Below, in pieces: positions 35,217 through 43,855 of a DNA stretch of 64,000 bases. The notes below the pieces were generated by a model, which was not told the DNA's origin, did no database searches, and worked only from the letters and a program-made list of their open reading frames with translations. Position 1 is the stretch's first letter, and each line of letters opens with the position of its first letter. Made by a program: the position numbers and the translations under genes. Origin of the DNA: Chryseobacterium tagetis (GTDB lineage: Bacteria; Bacteroidota; Bacteroidia; Flavobacteriales; Weeksellaceae); the NCBI RefSeq assembly GCF_016735585.2, contig NZ_JAERSE020000003.1, forward strand, positions 62,001-126,000. The letters run 5' to 3'.

Positions 35217-35296
35217 AAAGTGGTTTCTCCAGGAATCGAACCAGGGACACATGGATTTTCAATCCATTGCTCTACCAACTGAGCTAAGAAACCATT
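35211..35296. repeat. 86-bp direct repeat, right copy, contains tRNA-Phe
   Basis: Identical to 20785-20870 and in the same orientation. Together the repeats bracket 14.3 kb of accessory genes. Confidence 0.9.
35221..35293 (-). tRNA. tRNA-Phe (GAA), copy 2
   Basis: Sequence-identical to the tRNA at 20795-20867: 73 bases, anticodon GAA, discriminator A, CCA not encoded. Promoter sequence upstream differs from copy 1 in the spacer but keeps both boxes, so both copies look functional. Confidence 0.95.
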
Positions 35297-35335
35297 ATAT
35301 TTTTGTTTTACTTACTTCGTTGTTTTAAAGTGATG

Positions 35336-35366
35336 CAAAAGTAGTAAGTTTTGATATACAAAGCAA
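35336..35366 (-). promoter_or_regulatory. Promoter of tRNA-Phe copy 2
   Basis: Minus strand TTG, 20 bases, TACTTTTGCA, as in copy 1. Confidence 0.7.
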
Positions 35367-35402
35367 GTATTAATCGTACTTTTTTTAATAAAACTTAAAA
35401 AC

Positions 35403-37244
35403 CTATTGATTCTCAGTTGAATTATTTTCCTGCTCTTTTCTTATCTGCTCGCTCATTTCCTCTAATACAGGCTTTATCGTGTTTTCAGGAAGATCACTTA
35501 TTCTTATATACATCAATCCGTCGATCGCATCATTGAAGTTAGGATCAACATTGAAAGCTATAACTTTTGCGTTTTGTTTGATGTATTTTTTTATTAAAAC
35601 AGGAAGTCTTAGTTCCGGTTCTAGATCATCAATGATTTTATCTAATTTATTTAAATCAGATTCCATTTCATCAAAGAAAAGATTTTTATCCCGGTCTCTA
35701 AGCTTTACTTTATATTCATTTCTAGGAGTGATATATTGAGCTACGGCAGAATCATAATAATTAGAACGCATAAACTCGATCATCAGAGACTTTGAAAACT
35801 CGGAAAACTTATTGGAAATACTTACACCTCCCATTAAGAATTTATGATCCGGATTTCTCAGGCAAACATGTACGATTCCTCTCCATAAAAGGAAAAGCGG
35901 AAGTGGTTTTTGCTGATATTCCTGACAGATATAAGCACGTCCCATTTCAATAACCTTTTTGAAGAATGGATGGATGTCCTGTTCAAACTCAAACAAAGAA
36001 CTGGTGTAGAATCCTTTGATCCCGAATTTTTTCATGACTTCTTTACCTAAAGCCATTCGGTACGCTCCGACCAGTTTTTCCTCTGCATTGTCCCAAAGGA
36101 AAAGATGATGATAATGCTTATCATATTCATCCAGATCAAAAGGAAGGTTGCTTCCTTCACCTACTGCACGGAAAGTAAGCTCTCTTTGACGTCCGATTTC
36201 CCTCATGATAGAAGGAATCTCTTCGTAAGAAGTGAAATACACCTCGTAATTTCCGTTACTGAAAAACATTTTATCGGTGCCTCTCAGTTTATTGATGTCT
36301 TTAAGGATATCCTCTTTTGGAGTTTCGTCGATGATATTCTGAACGATATTTTCCTCTTTAAGTAAAGGAAATTTTACATATAGATTTTGAAGATTGATGC
36401 TTTGGGCTAAAGATTTTCTTTTTTCATAGTAAGATTTCATCATGTACACCTTACGTTTCAGAAACTCTCCCAATTCTTCAATGGTTTCCATATCATCCAT
36501 TGCTTTTACCGTAATAGGTCTTCCAATTCTGATCCTGATAGGCTTTTCCCTATCGGCCATCATTTCTGCAGGAAGCATCAGGGTTTGTAAATTCGGATGA
36601 AGCTTTGCCACCTGATAAAACAAACGGCTGTTTTTTGCATGAAAATACATAGGAACTACCGGTACTTTTGCCATTCTGATAAGCTTTAATGCCGGTTTTT
36701 CCCATTCTTTATCTAAGATTTCTCCATAAGGATTGTTTTTATTCGAAACTTCTCCTGCGGGGAAAATACCGATACAACCTCCGTCTTGTAAATGCTTCAA
36801 GGTCTCACGCATTCCGGATGAGCTGCTATAGGCGGCTCTTCTGTTTTCAAAAGGATTTACAGAAATCACATAAGGTTCCATTGGTTTTATTTTTTCCAAA
36901 AGGAAATTACCCATTACCTTGAAATCGGGGCGAATTTCTGATAAGATTTTGCACATTAAAATCCCGTCAATAGCACCCAACGGATGATTGGAAACCAAAA
37001 TAAATGGACCTGTTTTAGGGATTTTTGCAAGATCTTCTTCAAAAGCAACATAGCTTAGGTTTCTTTCTCTCACAAATGAGTCGAAAAAGTCTTTATCTTC
37101 CTTGTCTTTTAGTTTATCGTATAATTTGTTGACTTCATTTATTTTTGCAATGCTCATTACAGCAGCTGCAATAGGATTCTTTAAGAACCCCATTTTACTT
37201 AAGCCGGAAGCTTTAATCAAATCGTTTTTCGATATTAAACTCAT
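35403..37244 (-). CDS. Bifunctional acyltransferase, OlsF-like (aminolipid synthesis)
   Basis: A 613-residue fusion. The N-terminal half (about 60-290) is a PlsC/hemolysin-type acyltransferase, with H87-PLGAI-D93 and FPAGEVS as its catalytic and substrate motifs. The C-terminal part (about 325-590) is a GNAT-fold acyltransferase (RAVGEGSNLPFDLDEYD, EMGRAYICQEYQ). This order and length match OlsF, which makes ornithine lipids by N- and O-acylation; related enzymes in Bacteroides make glycine lipids. It is a cytosolic/peripheral membrane enzyme. It follows the aspartate kinase gene after 22 bases and is probably cotranscribed with it. Confidence 0.75.
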   Translation of the reverse strand: MSLISKNDLIKASGLSKMGFLKNPIAAAVMSIAKINEVNKLYDKLKDKEDKDFFDSFVRERNLSYVAFEEDLAKIPKTGPFILVSNHPLGAIDGILMCKILSEIRPDFKVMGNFLLEKIKPMEPYVISVNPFENRRAAYSSSSGMRETLKHLQDGGCIGIFPAGEVSNKNNPYGEILDKEWEKPALKLIRMAKVPVVPMYFHAKNSRLFYQVAKLHPNLQTLMLPAEMMADREKPIRIRIGRPITVKAMDDMETIEELGEFLKRKVYMMKSYYEKRKSLAQSINLQNLYVKFPLLKEENIVQNIIDETPKEDILKDINKLRGTDKMFFSNGNYEVYFTSYEEIPSIMREIGRQRELTFRAVGEGSNLPFDLDEYDKHYHHLFLWDNAEEKLVGAYRMALGKEVMKKFGIKGFYTSSLFEFEQDIHPFFKKVIEMGRAYICQEYQQKPLPLFLLWRGIVHVCLRNPDHKFLMGGVSISNKFSEFSKSLMIEFMRSNYYDSAVAQYITPRNEYKVKLRDRDKNLFFDEMESDLNKLDKIIDDLEPELRLPVLIKKYIKQNAKVIAFNVDPNFNDAIDGLMYIRISDLPENTIKPVLEEMSEQIRKEQENNSTENQ

Positions 37245-37266
37245 GTGTGTTTAGCTGCAATTTGTT

Positions 37267-38505
37267 TTATTTTGTTACCATTTGAAGCGTATTCTTCGAA
37301 ATTTGCTCCAATAATACACTTTTTTCCTGGTAAAATTTATCAATGTTCTCTATCTTCGCATTTCTTACGGTAAATAAAGATACATTTTTTACAACTTCTG
37401 TTTCAAATACTTTTTGCAGTTCATTATTAAGATCATCAATAGTATTAAACTTGTCTTCCAGGCATAATGCTAATGAAATAGCTGAATTCTGCATCAAAGA
37501 AACTTTAATTTTATATTTAGATAAATATCCGAAAATTAAACTCATGTGATCTTCTGCAATAAATGAGAAGTCTCTTGTTGAAATTTTTAATAAAGTTTGA
37601 TTTTCTTTTAAAATATATGATTCTTCGTTTTGGTTTTTGTCAGAAGCTCCCACTTTTGTACCTTCTTTGGTAGGATCTACGAAAGATTTTACGTAAAAAG
37701 GAATGTTTTTTTGCTGAAGAGGCTGCAATGTTTTCGGGTGAATAACACTGGCTCCGTAATAGGCCATTTCTATCGCTTCCTCATAAGAGATATTTGAAAG
37801 CAAAGTAACATCCTGGAATTTTCTTGGGTCACCTGTCATTACTCCCGGAACGTCTTTCCAGATCGTCATGGCATCTGCATCCAAACAATAAGCGAAGATC
37901 GCAGCAGAATAATCTGAACCTTCTCTGCCTAATGTTACGGTGAAGTTGTTTTCATCAGAACCAATGAAACCTTGCGTAACGTAGCAGTTTTCTTTATTCA
38001 AACGAGAAATCAGTTCTTCAGTATTTGCCCAGTTTACAACTCCTTCTCTGTAAGAATTGTCTGTTTTTACATAATCTCTTGCATCCAGCCATTGGTTGGC
38101 AAACTGAATTTCATTTAAATATTCACTTACGATTTTTGTAGAAATCATTTCACCGCAGCTCACTACTTGGTCGTAAACGAAGCTGTAGTTTGGAGATTTG
38201 TTTCTTCTTAAAAAAGAATCAATATCATCAAAAAACAGATTGATTTCTGCAAAAACTGCATGGTTTTCAGGAAAAAGTCCTTCAGCAATCTCAATGTGTT
38301 TTCGTTTTATCTCTTCAATTTCAGTTTGGTAGTTATCTTTCTTGAAATAAAGTTCTACAACCTTTTCCAATTCATTAGTGGTTTTGCCCATAGCTGAAAT
38401 AACCAGCAAACATTTAGCAAATCCTTGGCTTTTTAAGACCATAGATACATTTTTTACACTTTCGGCATCTTTTACTGATGCTCCACCAAACTTGAAAATT
38501 TTCAT
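37267..38505 (-). CDS. Aspartate kinase (monofunctional)
   Basis: A 412-residue enzyme that phosphorylates aspartate in lysine, threonine and methionine synthesis. The kinase domain starts with KFGGASV (5-11) and includes LGREGSDYSAA and TIWKDVPGVMTGDPR. Two ACT-like domains fill the last 130 residues (STRDFSFIAEDHMS, LMQNSAISLALC) and may bind the feedback inhibitor. An ATG 60 bases upstream (38565) is in frame, but it lies within the -7 box, so I start at 38505. Confidence 0.9.
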   Translation of the reverse strand: MKIFKFGGASVKDAESVKNVSMVLKSQGFAKCLLVISAMGKTTNELEKVVELYFKKDNYQTEIEEIKRKHIEIAEGLFPENHAVFAEINLFFDDIDSFLRRNKSPNYSFVYDQVVSCGEMISTKIVSEYLNEIQFANQWLDARDYVKTDNSYREGVVNWANTEELISRLNKENCYVTQGFIGSDENNFTVTLGREGSDYSAAIFAYCLDADAMTIWKDVPGVMTGDPRKFQDVTLLSNISYEEAIEMAYYGASVIHPKTLQPLQQKNIPFYVKSFVDPTKEGTKVGASDKNQNEESYILKENQTLLKISTRDFSFIAEDHMSLIFGYLSKYKIKVSLMQNSAISLALCLEDKFNTIDDLNNELQKVFETEVVKNVSLFTVRNAKIENIDKFYQEKSVLLEQISKNTLQMVTK

Positions 38506-38562
38506 TAAATTGTTAATAATAAAATTGTTAGATAAAAATTTATGAGAGTTTTTTACGGGTGA

Positions 38563-38570
38563 CAAAATTA
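38563..38570 (-). promoter_or_regulatory. Candidate -7 box for aspartate kinase/olsF operon
   Basis: Minus strand TAATTTTG, 57 bases before the start codon. No clear TTG upstream. The 315 bases between the divergent start codons (38506-38820) otherwise show only AT-rich sequence. Confidence 0.4.
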
Positions 38571-38757
38571 TACATTTACGACGAGATATGAAATAGCCCA
38601 GTGATTCTATAGGCTTAAGATTTTATTAAAAATTAAGAATATGATGAAATTATTCAGATTGCTTTAAGAAAACGGGGAAGCCTTTTTATGATAAGGTCGT
38701 GTTATAGATGGAGAATAGAGTTGTACTGAGTTGATATACAGTGGATAAGGTCTTTTG

Positions 38758-38788
38758 TTGATAATTCTTTTTAATTGTGATAAATTTT
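38758..38788 (+). promoter_or_regulatory. Candidate promoter for fbp
   Basis: TTG, 20 bases, TAAATTTT. The last base of the -7 box differs from consensus, but the spacing is exact. It ends 32 bases before the ATG at 38821. Confidence 0.45.
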
Positions 38789-38820
38789 ACGAAATTTGGA
38801 GAAAACGTAAAAAGAAAAAT

Positions 38821-39837
38821 ATGTCAGAGCAACCATTACAGACTTTAGGAGAGTTTCTTATTGATAGACAGGATGATTTTCAGTATTCTACAGGAGAATT
38901 TTCTCGTCTTCTAAGTGCAATAAGACTAGCTTCTAAAGTGGTAAACAGAGAAGTAAACAAAGCAGGAATTGTAGACATTGCAGGAGCTGCCGGAAACCAA
39001 AATGTTCAGGGCGAAGAACAGCAAAAACTGGATGTGATTGCCAATGAAATTTTTATTACAGCTTTGTCTCAGAGAGAGGTTGTTTGTGGGATTGCTTCTG
39101 AGGAAAATGATGATTTCATCGATATTAAATGCGGTGAAAACGGTCATTTAAGCAAATATGTTGTGTTGATCGATCCTTTGGACGGTTCTTCCAATATTGA
39201 TGTGAATGTTTCTGTAGGAACAATTTTCTCAATCTACAGAAGAGTTACCGAGCCGGGAACTCCCGTTCAGTTAGAAGACTTTTTACAAAAAGGCGTGAAT
39301 CAGATTGCGGCAGGATATGTAATCTATGGTTCATCAACCATGATTGTATATACAACAGGAAACGGAGTCAACGGATTTACTCTTGATCCGTCTTTGGGAA
39401 CCTATTATCTTTCGCATCCGAATATGAATTTTCCAAAAACAGGTAAGATTTACTCAATAAATGAAGGAAACTATATTAAATTCCCTCAAGGTGTAAAAAA
39501 TTACCTTAAATATTGCCAGATGGAAGAAGGTGACAGACCATATACATCAAGATATATTGGCTCATTGGTAGCAGATTTCCACAGAAATATGCTGAAAGGT
39601 GGTATTTATATTTATCCGTCTTATTCACAGGCGCCTAACGGAAAATTAAGACTATTGTATGAGTGTAACCCAATGGCTTTCTTAGCAGAACAGGCGGGGG
39701 GGAAAGCTACAGACGGTTTCAGAAGAATTCTGGAAATTGAACCGACAGAGCTTCACCAAAGAATTCCTTTCTTCTGTGGAAGTGTAGATATGGTAGAAAA
39801 AGCAGAAGAATTTATGCGAATCGATAGCGTAAAATAA
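38821..39837 (+). CDS. fbp: Fructose-1,6-bisphosphatase, class 1
   Basis: A 338-residue gluconeogenic enzyme that hydrolyses fructose-1,6-bisphosphate. The metal and substrate motifs IASEEND and [12 protein letters not shown] are intact, as are GSMVAD-type ([20 protein letters not shown]) and [12 protein letters not shown]. The frame is open back to 38755, but ATG 38821 gives the conserved N-terminus and follows the promoter. Its stop overlaps the next ATG by one base, so menC is translationally coupled. Confidence 0.93.
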   Translation: MSEQPLQTLGEFLIDRQDDFQYSTGEFSRLLSAIRLASKVVNREVNKAGIVDIAGAAGNQNVQGEEQQKLDVIANEIFITALSQREVVCGIASEENDDFIDIKCGENGHLSKYVVLIDPLDGSSNIDVNVSVGTIFSIYRRVTEPGTPVQLEDFLQKGVNQIAAGYVIYGSSTMIVYTTGNGVNGFTLDPSLGTYYLSHPNMNFPKTGKIYSINEGNYIKFPQGVKNYLKYCQMEEGDRPYTSRYIGSLVADFHRNMLKGGIYIYPSYSQAPNGKLRLLYECNPMAFLAEQAGGKATDGFRRILEIEPTELHQRIPFFCGSVDMVEKAEEFMRIDSVK

Positions 39838-40841
39838 TGAAAGCAGAATATTCAAGATATTTATTACAATTCAAGCGCCCGAGTGGAACATCTCGCGGCG
39901 TTTTGCATGAAAAAGAGACTTTTATTCTTGAAGTTTCGGAAAACGGAAAAAAAGGAATAGGAGAGTGTGCGGTTTTCAGAGGATTAAGTTTTGATGACAA
40001 ACCTGACTATGAAGAAAAGCTGCAATGGCTTTGTGAAAATATTAATCAGGATTCTGATGTTTTAAAAGAGAAATTAAAAGAATTTCCATCGATTTGGTTT
40101 GGCTATGAACAGGCAGTTTCAAACCTGAAATATGGAGAACACCTTTATTTTCCAAGTGAATTTACCAACGGAAAAGCTCCGATTATCATCAATGGTTTGA
40201 TTTGGATGGGAGATGTTCACTACATGGAAGAACAGATTCAGGATAAGCTTGAAAAAGGTTTTCATTGTATTAAATTAAAAATAGGAGTAGACTGGAAATC
40301 TGAACATGAAGTTCTTCAAAAACTAAGACAAAAATTTCCGAAAGAAAAACTGGAACTCCGTGTTGATGCCAATGGAGGATTCACTAAAGAAGAAGCGAAA
40401 GTTGTTCTGCAGCAGTTAGCAGATTTACATATTCATTCTATTGAACAGCCTATCAAAGCAGGAAACTGGAATGATATGGCGGAATTGTGTGCTCAAACGC
40501 CAACTCCTATTGCTTTGGATGAAGAATTGATAGGAATTATTGATTTCGATAAAAAGAAAGAATTACTGGAAACTATAAAGCCACAATATATTATCTTAAA
40601 ACCGGCTTTAGTAGGAGGTTTTGCAGGCAGTGATGAATGGATTGCTCTTGCTGAGCAGGAAAACATCGGTTGGTGGATCACTTCTGCGTTGGAAAGCAAT
40701 ATTGGTTTGAATGCAATTGCCCAGTATACATTTACCAAAAATAATACAATGCCGCAGGGATTAGGAACTGGGGGATTGTTCACTAATAATTTTGAGACCC
40801 AATTAGAATTGAAAGGTGAGGAGCTTTATTTTAAAAATTAA
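39837..40841 (+). CDS. menC: o-Succinylbenzoate synthase (enolase superfamily)
   Basis: A 334-residue enolase-superfamily enzyme of menaquinone synthesis. It has the catalytic lysine pair in IKLKIG (K146, K148), the metal ligands in RVDANG, EQP and DEE, and the opposite lysine in ILKPALVGG. Menaquinone is the usual respiratory quinone of this group. Muconate cycloisomerase or dipeptide epimerase are alternatives in the same superfamily, but the short length and the IILKPALVGG block favour MenC. It overlaps fbp by one base. Confidence 0.82.
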   Translation: MKAEYSRYLLQFKRPSGTSRGVLHEKETFILEVSENGKKGIGECAVFRGLSFDDKPDYEEKLQWLCENINQDSDVLKEKLKEFPSIWFGYEQAVSNLKYGEHLYFPSEFTNGKAPIIINGLIWMGDVHYMEEQIQDKLEKGFHCIKLKIGVDWKSEHEVLQKLRQKFPKEKLELRVDANGGFTKEEAKVVLQQLADLHIHSIEQPIKAGNWNDMAELCAQTPTPIALDEELIGIIDFDKKKELLETIKPQYIILKPALVGGFAGSDEWIALAEQENIGWWITSALESNIGLNAIAQYTFTKNNTMPQGLGTGGLFTNNFETQLELKGEELYFKN

Positions 40842-41136
40842 CTGCTCTGAAGCGTGTAAATCTTAAACTACATTTTCTACAAAAATAATTTTTTTGATGT
40901 AATCGATAAAGTCGGAGAATTTAGATTTTAATTTTTTCATAATATAGTGATATTTTTTTTCGATAGTATTATACTACCTTAGTGTTGTATTTGAATAGCG
41001 CAAAATTACAATTAAAAATCATTGTTTAAAGAATTATTTGATGTTTTTTATCACGTGTTTAAAGAAAAATAACAAATTGGTGAATTTTTTAAATTTAATG
41101 TAATGACAATCTATTTTTTTACCTCTTAAATTTTCT

Positions 41137-41144
41137 TAAATTTG
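41137..41144 (+). promoter_or_regulatory. Candidate -7 box for glnS
   Basis: TAAATTTG followed by C. Transcription would begin near 41150, so the in-frame codon at 41149 is not the start. The 346 bases from 40842 to 41187 are AT-rich and otherwise empty. Confidence 0.55.
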
Positions 41145-41187
41145 CAGCTTGTCGTATTATTTCGGCATCTTATTAAAGCGAATTTTA

Positions 41188-42858
41188 ATGGAAGAAGAAA
41201 AAAAATCTCTCAATTTTATTGAGCAAATTATCGAAGATGATTTGGCAAACGGTCTGAGAAATGATCAGATCCGTTTCCGTTTTCCACCAGAACCCAACGG
41301 TTATCTGCATGTAGGGCATACAAAAGCCATTTGCATCAACTTTGGTCTTGGTGAAAAATACAATGCTCCCGTAAACCTTCGTTTCGACGATACGAACCCT
41401 GAAAAAGAAGAACAAGAATTCGTAGATTCTATTATGAAAGACGTTGAATGGTTAGGTTTCAAATGGGATAAAGTTTTGTACGCATCCGATTACTTCCAGC
41501 AGCTTTACGATTGGGCCGTTAAGTTAATTAAAGAAGGAAAAGCTTACGTAGACGAGCAGCCTTCTGAAGTGATTACTGAACAAAGAAAAAATCCGGCAGA
41601 ACCGGGAATTGAATCTCCATACAGAAACCGTCCTGTTGAAGAGTCTTTAGACTTATTCGAAAAAATGAAAAACGGTGAATTCGAAAGTGGTTCAATGTCT
41701 CTTCGTGCAAAAATAGACATGGTTTCACCAAATATGAATATGCGTGATCCTGTGATGTATAGAATTTTGAATAAACCTCATCACAGAACAGGTACAGACT
41801 GGAAAATTTATCCGATGTACGATTGGGCGCATGGTGAGTCTGATTATATTGAACAAATTTCACACTCATTATGCTCTTTGGAATTTGAAAACCACAGACC
41901 GCTTTATGACTGGTATCTTGATCAGGTATATGATGAAGGCAAAGTAAGAAATAAGCAGAGAGAATTTGCAAGAATGAACGTTTCTTATATGATCACTTCC
42001 AAAAGAAAACTGCAAAGGCTTGTCGCTGAAAATGTGGTGAGCGGATGGGATGATCCAAGAATGCCTACCATTTCAGGAATGAGAAGAAAAGGTTTCACAG
42101 CAACAGCTATCAGAAATTTCATTGAAAAAGTAGGAGTTGCCAAAAGAGAAAACCTTATTGAAATTCAATTATTGGATTTCTGTGTTCGTGAAGATCTTAA
42201 TAAGGTGGCAAAACGTGTAATGGCGGTTGTAGATCCTATTAAATTAGTGATTGAAAACTATCCTGAAGGACAGGAAGAATGGCTGGAAACAGAAAACAAT
42301 CCTGAACAGGAAAATGCAGGAACAAGAGAAGTTCCGTTCTCCAGAGAATTATATATTGAACGTGAAGATTTTAAAGAAGAAGCAAATAATAAGTTCTTCA
42401 GATTAAAGTTAGGTGGAGAAGTTCGTTTAAAATCTGCTTACATCATCAAAGGTGAAAGAGTAGAGAAGGACGAAAACGGAGACATCACGACCATTTATGC
42501 AACTTACGATGAAAAATCTAAGTCAGGAAGCGGAACTGAAGAAAGCTTAAGAAAAGTAAAAGGGACTATTCACTGGGTGTCTGCAAAACATGCCATTCCT
42601 GTGGAAGTAAGAAATTACGATCAACTGTTTACTGTTGAACAGCCGGATGCTGAAAAAGATGTTGATTTCTTAAATTTCATCAACCCGGATTCTGTAACTA
42701 TCGTTCAGGGATTTGCTGAGCCTAATTTGAAAGATGTGGCTGTTGAAGAACCTCTTCAATTCCAGAGAATCGGATATTTTACAAAAGACAAGGATTCTAC
42801 TGAAGAAAAAATGATTTTCAACAGAACAGTGACTTTGAAAGATTCTTATAAACCGTAA
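41188..42858 (+). CDS. glnS: Glutamine--tRNA ligase
   Basis: A 556-residue class I synthetase. The HIGH motif is H41-V-G-H44 within PPEPNGYLHVGHTKA, and the KMSKS-like loop is ITSKRKL at 269-275. FDDTNPEKE and DWAHGESDY are also conserved among GlnRS, and the C-terminal anticodon-binding beta barrels are present in full. The start at 41188 (MEEEKKS) is preferred to the one at 41149. A hairpin terminator follows. Confidence 0.95.
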   Translation: MEEEKKSLNFIEQIIEDDLANGLRNDQIRFRFPPEPNGYLHVGHTKAICINFGLGEKYNAPVNLRFDDTNPEKEEQEFVDSIMKDVEWLGFKWDKVLYASDYFQQLYDWAVKLIKEGKAYVDEQPSEVITEQRKNPAEPGIESPYRNRPVEESLDLFEKMKNGEFESGSMSLRAKIDMVSPNMNMRDPVMYRILNKPHHRTGTDWKIYPMYDWAHGESDYIEQISHSLCSLEFENHRPLYDWYLDQVYDEGKVRNKQREFARMNVSYMITSKRKLQRLVAENVVSGWDDPRMPTISGMRRKGFTATAIRNFIEKVGVAKRENLIEIQLLDFCVREDLNKVAKRVMAVVDPIKLVIENYPEGQEEWLETENNPEQENAGTREVPFSRELYIEREDFKEEANNKFFRLKLGGEVRLKSAYIIKGERVEKDENGDITTIYATYDEKSKSGSGTEESLRKVKGTIHWVSAKHAIPVEVRNYDQLFTVEQPDAEKDVDFLNFINPDSVTIVQGFAEPNLKDVAVEEPLQFQRIGYFTKDKDSTEEKMIFNRTVTLKDSYKP

Positions 42859-42880
42859 TACTTGTAAGAAATACTATACA

Positions 42881-42917
42881 AAAAGAGGATTCAGTTAATG
42901 AATCCTCTTTCTTTTTA
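42881..42917. terminator. Terminator after glnS, bidirectional
   Basis: AAAGAGGATTCA pairs with TGAATCCTCTTT (loop GTTAA), with T-rich sequence beyond. It lies between convergent genes. Confidence 0.85.
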
Positions 42918-42933
42918 AATATACTTAATCAAC

Positions 42934-43830
42934 TTATTTCAAAAAGTCTTTTTCCTGATAAGACGGATTGGGATATTTATAAAAGCCTTCTCCTGAAAGC
43001 ACTCCCAGTTTTCCTTTGTCAATAAACTCAGATTTTAGGGTTTCTACAATTTTCAGTTTATCCGGATCTTGTGTGGCTTCTGCTTCCATTTTATTAATGT
43101 TATAAGCAGTTGTTATCCCAACAACATCCAATATTCCGAATGGTCCTGTCGGAGCTCCTGTAGCGACCATCCAGGTTTTATCAATGGTTTCTATATCGGC
43201 AACTTCTTTTACCCAAAGTTCCATAGCTGCACTCAGTAACGGAACCAGTAAAGAATTTACAATATAGCCCGGTTGTTCTTTATTAATGGGAAGAGCCACC
43301 ATTCCAATTTCTTTGGCAAACTGGAGAACCGCATCAAAAACCTCCTGTGAAGTTCCCGGGTGCTTCATGACTTCTCCGGTATTATGCTTCCATATTTCAT
43401 TGGCAAAATGGAATGCCAGAAACTTTTCAGGTCTTCCTGTATATTCTGCAAACTGACTTGGAAGCAAGGTAGAAGAATTGCTTGCAAATATTGTTTTCTC
43501 CGGTGCGACCTTCGCAAGCTTTTGATAAAATTCTATTTTGATATCCGGATTTTCCGGAACAGCTTCTATGAGAAGATCAGCATCTTTTACAGCTTCTGCC
43601 AGATCCGAATTGTAATGTAAATTTTTGAATGTGGCATCAAGCTGATTTTGGGTAGCATTCATATCTCTTTTAAAATTGTCTGCCATTCCATCAAATTTGG
43701 CTTTTGCTTTTTCCAGAACTTCATCATTGATATCATAAACGGTAACATTAAACCCATGAAAAGCACACTGAAATGCAATCTGATATCCAAGAACTCCGCT
43801 TCCTGCTATGGTTACATTTTTAAAGTTCAT
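42934..43830 (-). CDS. 3-Hydroxyacyl-CoA dehydrogenase family protein
   Basis: A 298-residue NAD-dependent dehydrogenase. The Rossmann motif is G10-S-G12-V-L-G15, and the C-terminal dimer domain holds KEQPGYIVNSLLVPLL and GAPTGPFGILDVVG. The usual HFFNP catalytic segment reads AFHFANEIWKHN, keeping the His and Asn but lacking the Pro. Such enzymes oxidise 3-hydroxyacyl-CoA in fatty-acid degradation. It lies 25 bases downstream of oleate hydratase, so the two are probably one operon. Confidence 0.87.
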   Translation of the reverse strand: MNFKNVTIAGSGVLGYQIAFQCAFHGFNVTVYDINDEVLEKAKAKFDGMADNFKRDMNATQNQLDATFKNLHYNSDLAEAVKDADLLIEAVPENPDIKIEFYQKLAKVAPEKTIFASNSSTLLPSQFAEYTGRPEKFLAFHFANEIWKHNTGEVMKHPGTSQEVFDAVLQFAKEIGMVALPINKEQPGYIVNSLLVPLLSAAMELWVKEVADIETIDKTWMVATGAPTGPFGILDVVGITTAYNINKMEAEATQDPDKLKIVETLKSEFIDKGKLGVLSGEGFYKYPNPSYQEKDFLK

Positions 43831-43855
43831 AACTTTTTATTTTAATTGACTGGAA

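Noticed and set aside
20785..35296. Prophage or integrative element
   Set aside because: No integrase, recombinase, capsid or conjugation genes are seen between the tRNA copies; Hcp and VgrG fit a type VI auxiliary cluster better than phage tail genes.
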